DNA from: Rachicladosporium sp. CCFEE 5018
Lineage: Eukaryota > Ascomycota > Dothideomycetes > Cladosporiales > Cladosporiaceae
Direction: 5' to 3'
DNA length: 64,000 nt
Assembly: GCA_002077045.2 (NCBI GenBank)
Contig: KZ111143.1
Span: 1,527,219-1,591,218 of the forward strand
The translations under genes and the position numbers were made by a program. Positions 10,435 to 19,015 of the stretch are shown piece by piece (position 1 is the first letter of the stretch; each line of letters begins with the position of its first letter). The notes beneath the pieces are model-generated. The model searched no databases, was not told the DNA's origin, and was given only the letters and a program-made list of their open reading frames with translations.

Positions 10435-11048
10435 ATGGCCTCGTCCCATCCCTTCCAGTCGTCCCGCCTGCTCTACCTGCCGTCGAAACACCCCAAGACA
10501 ACGACTTTTTCCTCGCAATCCAACAAAACCCATTCGGCTACGCGAACTCCAATTTCTCCATCTCCCGTCCCCAAAACGCCAAGAATGCCTCAGACTACCA
10601 GAAATACGTCGCCGACGAAACCATGCTCGGCGTCGTGTTCTGCCTGCTCGAAGACTCCACTAAGACAGTAGGTGTACTGCATTTCGATGCGCTGAAGCCG
10701 AATCACGCGCAGCATAATCATTCTACGATTGCTATTGACGTTCTGCCTGAGTTCCAGGGGAAGGAGTATGGGAGTGAGGCTGTTGAGTGGGCGCTGCGGT
10801 GGGGATTCGAGGTTAGGGGTTTGCATCGGCTGAATATCAGTGTCTTCGGATATAATCCCGGCGCGAAGAAACTGTATGAACGGCTTGGGTTTGTGGTTGA
10901 GGGGTGCAGGAGGGAATTTGTGTGGTTCAGGGGGAAGTGGTATGATGACTTCTCTCTTGGGATGCTGCGAACGGAGTGGGAGGAACGGTATGGAGGGAAG
11001 GAGCTTGCAGACGGTCCAGAAACCCAGGAGCCGAAGTACTATAGCTGA
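10435..11048 (+). pseudogene. GNAT N-acetyltransferase, frameshifted in copy A
   Basis: Counterpart of the intact 204-residue RimJ/RimL-type acetyltransferase at 54899-55513. The ATG at 10435 opens 14 matching codons (through the shared SSRLLY). Then one base is missing at about 10477 (CTGCC against CGCGCC in copy B), throwing the frame off; the rest is open in the next frame from about 10480 to the stop at 11048. The acetyl-CoA loop is also changed: QGKEYG here against QGKGYG in copy B, losing a glycine of the Q/R-x-x-G-x-G pattern. A truncated protein from the ATG at 10623 (141 residues) is possible but would lack the N-terminal strands. Two independent defects favour a real pseudogene over a sequencing error. 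Confidence 0.85.
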
Positions 11049-11066
11049 TACACACACAAGTTTCGT

Positions 11067-12303
11067 CTAGTTCAGATCAACCGGGTAATCCGTCGTCTCT
11101 ATCTTCTCCGGGAACTTCACCCCGCCCTGCTTCCTCACCTCATCCATCGTCCTCATAATCACAAGACTCTCCTCCAAACTCTCGTACTTCCCCTCTTTCC
11201 GCCCATCCCTCAGCGCATAAGCACACTCATCCGCCTCCCAGTACATCCCCTGCCCCTCGCCCTCCTCCTGGAATGTCCCGCCGAAGCCGTTCTTCCAGCC
11301 GCTGCCCTTGCCAGGACCGGGGAAGTCCCAGTCTTTCTCCTCTACTGTGCCGTCCTTGAGGATGAGCTTCGTTTTTGTGGGTCTGAAAGCCGGGTGGAAG
11401 ACCTGGATCTCGCCTTTGGCACCTTGAATGCGGATGCTGGGCCCGGCGGAGGCTTTGCCGTCGGGGTCGCCGTCTACGCGGAAGGAGGTTGTGGCTATGC
11501 CGTGGGCGTCTCCACCGTCTTCTCGTGGGAAGGAGAGAAGCATAGTCGTCTGCTCATCAATACCCGTCCTGTACTTCCGCACAGTAGTCAAAAGCGAAGG
11601 CGCTTGTGGCTTCTTTTGTGTGGTGTAGAGAGTTTGGAAAATCCAGGTTAGGGAGTAGATTCCTAGATCCAAAAGCGCGCCGCCGGCTAGCGCAGGGTTG
11701 ACCATGCGGTGATTGTCTTTGAAGGTGTCTTCGGGGGGCATGGCCATGCTGAGGTCGGCGAAGGTGCGGTACACGGGGCCGATCTTGCCGGAGATTATCC
11801 ATTCGCGGACTTGAATGGAGAGGGGGAAGTAGCGGGTCCAGACCTAGTTATCGTGTTAGTGACAGGGACGGGGCCTTCGGTTAGGAGAGACGAACAGCCT
11901 CCATCAAGAACAACTTCTTATCCTTCGCGATCTTGATCAGCTCCTCCAGCTGCTTCGCGTTCGTCGTAAACGCCTTCTCACACAGCACATTCTTCCCGGC
12001 CTCTAAGCACAACCTGACGTTCTGGTAGTGATGGCTGTGCGGCGTAGCAACGTAGATGATATCCACATTCGGATCGTTCGCGAGCTCTTTATACGAGCCG
12101 TACGCCTTCGCGCCTTCGACACCGCGGACTTCTTTGAGGAAGTCTTCTGCGCGGCTTTTCGAGCTGGAAGAGGCTGCCGCGACGACCTTGTGCTCAACAT
12201 CCTTGACATCGCGGGTCTCTGGGTTTGGCCAGAGATCACGCGCGAAAGTCTCTGCGATGCCGCCGGTGGCGAGGATGCCCCATTTCAGGGTGAATTTGGA
12301 CAT
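11067..12303 (-). CDS. Gfo/Idh/MocA-family NAD(P) dehydrogenase (dihydrodiol/D-xylose dehydrogenase-like), copy A
   Basis: NAD(P)-dependent sugar or dihydrodiol oxidoreductase. Exon 1 is 11896-12303 and exon 2 is 11067-11843; the 52-bp intron (GTTCGT, branch CTAAC/GATAAC, CTAG) keeps phase 0, giving 394 residues from MSKF. The N-terminal Rossmann strand reads WGILATGGIAETFA, followed by YVATPHSHHYQN and VLCEKAFTTNAKQ (the EKP-like motif with Ala for Pro). The C-terminal domain carries GGALLDLGIYSL, a hallmark of this subfamily. An in-frame ATG at 12411 would add 36 residues rich in Arg, Ser and Pro without acidic residues, possibly a mitochondrial presequence; copy B has a similar extension. 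The exact substrate is unknown. Confidence 0.88.
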
Positions 12304-12411
12304 TGTGGTGTATGGTGCTGGTCTGAGGAACGAGGATGGAGTCTTGGAACGGAAGACTGAGACGAAGGAGGGAAGCTTAGGAGAAGTCTTTGCGAGACGA
12401 GTAAGGAACAT

Positions 12412-13244
12412 GCAAAGGGAGAACTTTTGAACACTTGCCTCATGCGGTCCCGGTAAAGTGGCTCTCTCATATTGCCGCGATATGAATGTCCCGTCATATA
12501 GCATGTGTTTTCCAACGTCATGGTGGGGTTGGCGGGGTGTAGGAGGCGGAGGAAGGTGGCTATTGCGGAGAAACCTTGGTCCGAAACCGGCTATATGCAC
12601 GCGGTGGCCAGCAGATGAATTGACCATGTCAACCTCGTGGCCAGAGGAAGCGAGTAGGTGAAACAGTGTTCGTGATTCCGAGGATTGATCTCACGAGTAA
12701 TGCTTCTGTCGGTCCAGTCAACCGCTGAAGTGCTTTGCTCCTGCGGCAGGACCAGGAACGGCGATAACAGCACAACCAGCACTGCTTGTCTGGCTCTGAC
12801 GCGAGATGCACGCGATGAGTAACTGTAGACATTCTGGACTAGTCACTTCGTAGCACCAGTCTTCATCGAGAAGCAGGGAGGCGTCGCGGCACCTGAGCAA
12901 CGATAGTGTATCCGACCAAGGTCGGCAAGGGTGTGTCGACAAAGTGTCCGCATTGTCTCTTCTCCGATTTATCATTACGGGTTCCTTGCGTCTACGCTAT
13001 CACTTGTCATCGTGCAAGAGCAGATCACCGCCGACATAGAGTGCCTCAAGAAAGACTTCCAGTTCGCAGCTGCCTCTATGCCCAGGCGATGTGTCAACGA
13101 CGTGATGATAAGGGTAATCCATGGCACCACACCATGTAAGTACAGCAGGGCTGCTTTGCTCCGGCATCGCTCGTCCAGACCTCACCTGATCAATCGAGAT
13201 ACATCTTGTCACCACAAGCCAGCTCAACGAATCCACGTGAAACA
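12412..13244. other. Intergenic with right inversion breakpoint, copy A
   Basis: Divergent promoter region between the dehydrogenase and ACC deaminase. Homology to the inverted block of copy B stops near 12611; from about 13060 on it matches the collinear flank (58690-58885). The 12.62-13.05 kb part has no clear counterpart that I could align by eye. I see no gene. Confidence 0.5.
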
Positions 13245-14309
13245 ATGCCTTCAGCCACTCCCCCAACCCCAGCATACAAGGAAAAGCTCGCCAGCATCCC
13301 CAAAGAATCCTTCCTCTTCGGCCCTTCCCCAATCCAATATCTCCCCAGACTGACCGCAGCCCTCGGCGACAAAGTCAGGATCTATGCCAAACGCGATGAC
13401 TGTAACTCTGGCCTCGCCTATGGCGGAAACAAAGTCCGCAAACTCGAATTTCTCGTAGCAGACGCCAAAGCCAAGCATGCCACCCATCTAGTCTCTGTCG
13501 GAGGCGTCCAATCGAATCACACCCGCGCAGTAACAGCCACAGCAACTGCCTCTGGACTAAAAGCCGTGACGGTGCAAGAGAAATGGGTCCCCATCGATCC
13601 TCCACTGTACGACCAAACTGGCAACATCCTCCTCTCACGCTTGATGGGCGGCGATGTGAGACTGAACAACGAGCCCTTCCATATCGGGCACAAGACTGCC
13701 ACGCAAGAAGCCTTCGCTGAGATTGAGAAAGCTGGAGGCAAGCCCTACTACATCCCCGCCGGCGCCTCTGACCACGAGCTCGGTGGCTTGGGCTTTACGA
13801 ACTTTGTCGTCGAACTCGCAGAGCAGGAACAGACTCTGAAGCTGCCGTTCTTCAACACGTTACTCGTCTGCTCGGTCACGGGCTCTTCGCACGCTGGACT
13901 GATCGTCGATGCTGTGGCCGAGGGCCGCGGGAGGAAAGTCATCGGCATAGATGCTAGTGGCAAGCCGGCTGAGACGAAAGCCCAAGTCGCCAGAATCGCG
14001 CGGAATACCGCCAAACTGCTCGATTCTAATCTAGAGATCCCCGACTCAGCCATCGTGCTAGACGAGAGATTTCACGCAGGCATCTATGGAATCCCAGGGC
14101 CCGGTACTATCAAGGCTATGAAGCTGGCTGCGAGGACTGATGCGCTGATTACGGATCCTGTTTATGAAGGGAAGAGTATGGATGGGATGATTCAGCTGAT
14201 TAAAGAGGGGACGATTGGGCCGGGGAGTAATGTGCTGTATGTGCATTTGGGAGGGCAGCCGGCGCTGAACGCTTATTCGAGTTATTTTGGGAATGGGGAG
14301 TTGAAGTAG
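13245..14309 (+). CDS. 1-aminocyclopropane-1-carboxylate (ACC) deaminase, copy A
   Basis: PLP enzyme that opens ACC, the plant ethylene precursor, to 2-oxobutyrate and ammonia. It has 354 residues in a single exon; the ATG at 13245 (MPSATPP) is shared with copy B. Lys63 in GGNKVRK is the PLP lysine, Ser90 lies in VQSNHTR, and Tyr281 in GIYGIPGPG, Tyr307-Glu308 in DPVYEGKSM and Leu335 in VHLGGQP match Tyr268, Tyr294-Glu295 and Leu322 of bacterial AcdS at constant spacing. The Glu and Leu separate true ACC deaminases from D-cysteine desulfhydrases of the same fold. This appears to be the only intact copy in the window, since the copy at 58886-60089 is interrupted. Confidence 0.92.
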   Translation: MPSATPPTPAYKEKLASIPKESFLFGPSPIQYLPRLTAALGDKVRIYAKRDDCNSGLAYGGNKVRKLEFLVADAKAKHATHLVSVGGVQSNHTRAVTATATASGLKAVTVQEKWVPIDPPLYDQTGNILLSRLMGGDVRLNNEPFHIGHKTATQEAFAEIEKAGGKPYYIPAGASDHELGGLGFTNFVVELAEQEQTLKLPFFNTLLVCSVTGSSHAGLIVDAVAEGRGRKVIGIDASGKPAETKAQVARIARNTAKLLDSNLEIPDSAIVLDERFHAGIYGIPGPGTIKAMKLAARTDALITDPVYEGKSMDGMIQLIKEGTIGPGSNVLYVHLGGQPALNAYSSYFGNGELK

Positions 14310-14623
14310 CACGCCCTGTGTCTGCAGATATCAACCCACAGCCTCACCACGTTCCAATACGTTTTTGGGAGCGGGCGCAAAGCGGAGCAAGAGCCGTGCC
14401 TGTTATTCTGACACATGCTTATCAGTCACTCGTGATGTGTCCATCGCAGCCGCCACGAAATTCGTGAACGCCTGTCCAACTGGGCATGCATGTCTTATTA
14501 CAACGACACATTCTGTTTCCCTCGCCACCGAATCGATTGACACCTCGGAAGCCTTGAGCCACCTCCTGAAGCGAGTTCCCCAAACTCTCGACACTGCCAG
14601 TACGTCAGCTTCAACAGCGTGGC
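14310..14623. other. Convergent intergenic region, copy A
   Basis: About 310 bp between the 3' ends of ACC deaminase (+) and the amidoligase (-). I see no gene. Confidence 0.6.
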
Positions 14624-15833
14624 CTACGTGTCAAGCGATTGTTCAATTTCGTGCGAAGCCAAGGCCATGGTTTCGTTGAGATTGCGGTAGTCCGGTGGCA
14701 GAGCATAACAGTCGTTGGCAACGGCTTGGGAGTCTACCATCGTGTACAGCCACTTGACATTGGCGTCTGTCGGCTCGAGCCTTGTATCGCCGTGGTCTGT
14801 ATCGACCTTCTGTAATTCTTGTCAAGGGGGACAGGAGACCAGCACAGTCCGCACAACATACCTCCAATAAGAAATCGACAAAGTCGACGACAAATGCAAT
14901 CCACCATTTAGTCCTTTGCGGACCCCTGAGGCCCCTCCCTCCTCGGAATTCAATGGTGTTCTTGCTTTCGAGAAGGTTTGCAAAGTTCCAAAGGACACGT
15001 CTGTCCCTTTGCATGATCTCGACAATCTCTTCCACATCAGTCAGCTGATTTATGTCATAGGACACTCGAGCAATCATGAGGGAACGAGGTAGTCCCGAAG
15101 CGAGACCAGACATTGGTCCATGGAAACGTGATCTCAGGTCATCGGAGCTTCCGGAATTGCGACGTAGGTAACGATTGGCATGGGAATGACTGGATTCGCT
15201 GTCGTGATCGCAATCACTGGAAAGCCCGTCGCTGGATTCATCAGAGCCTGTCGACCTGCGGGTTTCCGGCAGCATCTTTTGAATGTGCTCTTCGTAGCGG
15301 ATTACCCCGATCGCGATGCACTTGACTCGTTCGAGAGACCACTCCCTTGAGGAACCTGGCGTAATATGGATATGAGTCCCGCATTTTATCGACCGCTCGG
15401 GCATGTAGAATACTTGCTGCTGCGCAGCCCAGAAAGACTCGATCTCCGTTTCCCATAGTCCTTTAGTCTCCAATATGCCAGAAACTGCCTCGAACGGTAC
15501 TGATCTGGCGGTCAGACCTGAGCATGCTTAGAGCGGCGAAGAGGGTATCATACCGATCGGCGGTTGCAACACTTCCCCGTCCTCATCTTCGAGTATGGAG
15601 CCATCGGAGGTGATGTGCCATCCCCGCCAGCCTCTGGGTGGTGCCCTGGACCGAGGTACCGCTATGGCCTCTAGACCCTCGAGTCGCATTGCGGTGGCCA
15701 ACTCATCGTAGTACTTGAGGTGATACTTCAGATTGTCCCTGCCGGCTTCACGCATGAATCGTGTTGCTTGCGAATCGTTCCGGGGAGTAGCAACCATCTC
15801 TAGTTCAATCCCAAAACAGTAGTATTCAGGCAT
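14624..15833 (-). CDS. Putative amidoligase (Amidoligase_2-type), copy A
   Basis: Member of the COOH-NH2 ligase fold group (glutamine-synthetase-like) common as hypothetical proteins in fungi; the substrate is unknown. I rebuilt three exons: 15554-15833, 14862-15499 and 14624-14809. Introns start GTATGA and GTATGT and end GATCAG and TTACAG; phases agree and give 367 residues. Motifs: CFGIELEMV at the N-terminus, GWHITSDGSI, VPFEAVSGIL directly after the first splice, CGTHIHITP, and TIEFRGGRGLRGPQRTKWW, the EFR core of the fold. Without the second splice the frame would end in low-quality basic sequence, while the spliced exon 3 reads a typical acidic tail. The copy B counterpart carries stop codons. 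Confidence 0.83.
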
Positions 15834-16813
15834 TTTGGAAGCGTGTGATGCTCTATGAAGCTTGGTGAGGTATAACAGGTTGTAGCAGGCACCTCGAGAA
15901 GGCTGACACTGCTGCTAAGAAGTCCTTACTACTCCTGAGCTTCAGCCTCATACCCGGCGCTTATCTCAAACCACCACTCTTCAGCCAGAAGAAAGAAGTG
16001 TGCAGGTACCAAGCCCTTGGGACCTTGAGCTTTCAAGCGGACCAATTGCCACGCGACAGCAGGTCGTGGACACATGCTAGCACTATAGAGCTGTTCGAAC
16101 AGCTCACGGGGCGTTCACAATGATAGCGAAGGCCGAACCTCGTATCTTCACGTTTGCCTCGCGAGCCGCGTGTGCAGCTCCGAATCGCTGGATGGGTGAG
16201 CCACTAGTCCTGGAATTATCGGGCTTAGGGCGAGGCGTGTCCGCGTGTCAGAGCGAAGCAAGCACACAGGCCGATACGGGGACTTCGAATCCATATGCAA
16301 ATGTTGGGCTGAGGTGCGTAGTGAGCAAAATGCGCAGAGCCGCAAAAGTGACACCAATTGGATACGGCCTAGCCTCTCCGTTCCGCTCCTAGGCGATCTC
16401 GTAGCCCGAGACCTGGGGCTATGTTTTCCGGGGTCGACTACTCCTATGCGGAGATTGGGTCTCTTTACTCCTTATCATTGTTGGAGAGGCGTCAAAATAC
16501 CGTGCGTCGGCCTCCAGAATGTCTCCTACCGCAAGCATGTGTGTTCTGTGCTCAGATCCTTGTGTTCTGTGTTGTACAGAGCTCGAGCCACCCAATGGAG
16601 ATATTGAGATACAGAGATCGTGACATCGAGCACCTTGCAATGTTTGGAATCTGGACGTGCGGTGCCGCACCGCGGGAGACAGCTGTGTTCAGGTACCGGA
16701 GTTCAAAGCTGGTCGCATTTGAGATATGATATTCTATCTCTCCGCCGAACGTCGCAGCATGGAGTCGCTGGCTCACTCGTCGTGATTCGCCGCGGTGCCA
16801 TGTCAGAAGTCAA
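15834..16813. other. Intergenic, highly conserved between copies
   Basis: About 1 kb between the amidoligase start and the methyltransferase stop; the part 16040-16400 and the part 16540-16813 are almost identical in copy B (61860-62180 and 62330-62592), with a more diverged stretch (16430-16520) between. Open frames such as 16120-16392 are not conserved as protein. I see no gene; an unrecognised noncoding RNA or simple recent duplication are both possible. Confidence 0.5.
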
Positions 16814-17676
16814 TCACCTCTTCTTCCCGATCGTGATCAACGCCGTCATCCTGACTTGTTTCTTCCCCTCCCCAAACTCCTCCTGATAATACCTCAACAT
16901 AGCTCCCTCAAGTTCCCCAGCATACCGCCCAAAGTCTGCCTCTGACCAAGCCCTCTTAGCAATCAACTTCACCAACGCCGCAGTTGCCTCGCAGAATTCC
17001 TCGGGTACAACCTTAGGCGCAAAGTCGAACTCCGTGACCTTGACATCCACAAACCCAGCCTGGTCCATCTTCTCCAAGATGAGATTTGGGTCCTTCCATC
17101 CAGGCGATGGAAAGACGTCTTCAGGCGCTGGCGACCTGGGGCATCTGGAAGGTATTTGGCGAATGCTGGTTTGGCGAGATCAGCCCACCATTTAATGCCT
17201 TTCCAGGTCGTGAAGCCTGCTGTGCCATCAGTCTGGAGCACGCGGTAGGTCTCGGAGAGCGCTTTGCTGTCCTCAAAGCTGAAGAGGATGCCGAGATTGG
17301 CGAAGACGTGCGTGAATGACGCGTCGGGGAAGGGGATACTGTGTTGGTCAATTTTTTGGATTTCTACTCTGGTCCAGTTGCTTGCTGGGTTAGACGTGAG
17401 GTGGGCCTGCTGTCTTTCCCTTGCGTAACTGATGGCTTCTGGGTCTATGTCGCCGGCTACGATGCGCTGCAGCTGGAGGCCTGGTGCGGTCGCAGCGAGG
17501 TCGATAAGATGAGAGACTAGGATTCCGGCACCGGAGGCGTTGTCGAGAACAGTGACTTCCTCACTGCTCGCGATGTTGGAGAGACGCAGCATCTCAGCTC
17601 CTGGTGGTCCCGTGACGTTCTCGCTGATGAGAGCCACCCGCTGCGCGAGCGGCATGCTGCTGGTGAGTGTAGCCAT
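16814..17676 (-). pseudogene. SAM-dependent methyltransferase, frameshifted in copy A
   Basis: Counterpart of the intact 287-residue class I methyltransferase at 62593-63456. The first part (17676 down to about 17133) is open and matches copy B, including VTVLDNASGAGILVSHL (SAM loop) and AGDIDPEAISYA. One base is missing between 17132 and 17133 (GGCGACC against GGCAGACC in copy B). After it, the proper sequence resumes in another frame and is open to the stop at 16814. Apart from this single lesion the coding pattern is good, so a recent loss or a sequencing error are both possible. If translated, the product would lose the last ~105 residues. Confidence 0.82.
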
Positions 17677-19015
17677 GGCTGGACGAGTCAGTATGAGGAG
17701 TGGGCGAAGGTATTCAATAGTCTTATAAGTGGAAGAAGCTGAGGGTCGGATCTGAAATCAGCCCGGACTTACACGCATGCTCGTACGAGTAGTCCCCTCG
17801 TATGTGAGGCTGAACTCTTAGAGTTCATGGCACAGGCGATGCCCGGCCGAGCTGCTTACAAAAGCCATGGTCCGCCTGTCGAGGTGGGGAGAGGTCGTCA
17901 AGACTCGGTGACTGCGGTAATTTCGATGCGCGGAAGGCATGCTGTAGTACTGCTCAGTCGTGCCTTCTGCTCTCGTTTCGAGACAATCTCGACCTCACTC
18001 CGTGGGTTTGCCCCATGCTCAACTCATCAACTTATTCTCAGTTAGCCTAGGGGGTCTTTCACGATTGACAGCATTACCTCGAGACAACATTGTAAGCCAG
18101 ACCGCCAGTCCCCTCCCTTGAAGATTAGACAGACCTCATGACGAGAGCGTTTCGATCAATACCTGAACGCTCAGCTGACTCGAGTAATTCGACGCGGATG
18201 CCGGGTCATTCGGGTGGGCCTCGTGGCGCGCCACGAATGTGGTCGGCCGCGGGGTAGGCGTGATCGTGGCTGTCCATGTTCATTAATGCTGCGTACAACT
18301 GACTTGCTACCAGGCTGGATACCCGCGAGAACCTCTCAACGAATGCTACGGACTTGCCGTATGACCTCCGCGGTTTTTAACATCGAGAAAATCACGCACG
18401 CAATCACCTTTAAAGTGTGCATGGAGCAGGAAAAAGACGCAAGAAACATCAGGTCTTCCCTCATTAGATAACCTGCTGTGGCTGTGGCCGCTAGTGCAGA
18501 TCGCGGCCATCGAGGAAACGGCCTTGAACCCTTCGTCATGCGCAATGCCAGGAACGCAAGTCTTTGCATGGCTTTTAGCTAATACACCTCTGTTGCCCAC
18601 CTGACCTCGACCCAGAGCATTTCCGCTTGAGCATCTCATTACTGTACTCCAGAATACCGCCCTCGAGACGCCTTGAATTCACCAAATGTAAGCTGAGCCG
18701 GAGAAGCTCCCTATCTCAAACCCCAGCTGCATCAAAGCAGCATTGGAGTCCTGCAGGGACGGAACAGCTGTTGAGAGAACTTCGTCCGCATGTGATGAAG
18801 GGCGGTCTGAACGAAGTAAAACAATTCATACCTTAGCACTCTAGATGCTAGCAGTTCCCGCATGGAACACCTTTGTCGTCTCGAAATCTCACCTCACACA
18901 ATCACGCGTACTTTGGGCGATCTGCGTAGCAGTGAAGACACCTCTAGAAGACTGACAGTGACTGCAGCTATCCTAAAGTACCCTCTCCCCGGCGAAGCGA
19001 TATCATACAAACCCA
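17677..19015. other. Intergenic with apparent right limit of copy A (18206 or beyond)
   Basis: About 1.3 kb without a gene I can support. The match to copy B runs to 18206, where copy B reaches the window end, so the duplication may extend further. 18.2-19.0 kb is the promoter side of the Aim21-like gene. Small open frames (18336-18639, 18862-19173) show no family features. Confidence 0.55.

Larger units (their letters stand above)
7800..12611. repeat. Block inverted between copies (A orientation)
   Basis: Nca2 (+), GNAT (+) and dehydrogenase (-) lie here in this order. In copy B the same block is found reversed at about 53342-58200. Right-hand homology ends near 12611 (the TGGCCA next to the shared ATATAGCCGG stretch) and left-hand homology fades just upstream of the Nca2 start (about 7800). 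Which orientation is ancestral cannot be told from this window. Confidence 0.93.
1..18206. repeat. Copy A of an ~18 kb segmental duplication
   Basis: This whole stretch recurs at about 45750-64000. The first bases of the window match 45750 onward, and 18201-18206 matches the last bases of the window. Matching extends through introns and most intergenic DNA. The copies are in direct orientation except for one internal block (about 7.8-12.61 kb), which is inverted in copy B. Both copies run to a window edge, so the real outer limits are unknown. Confidence 0.96.
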
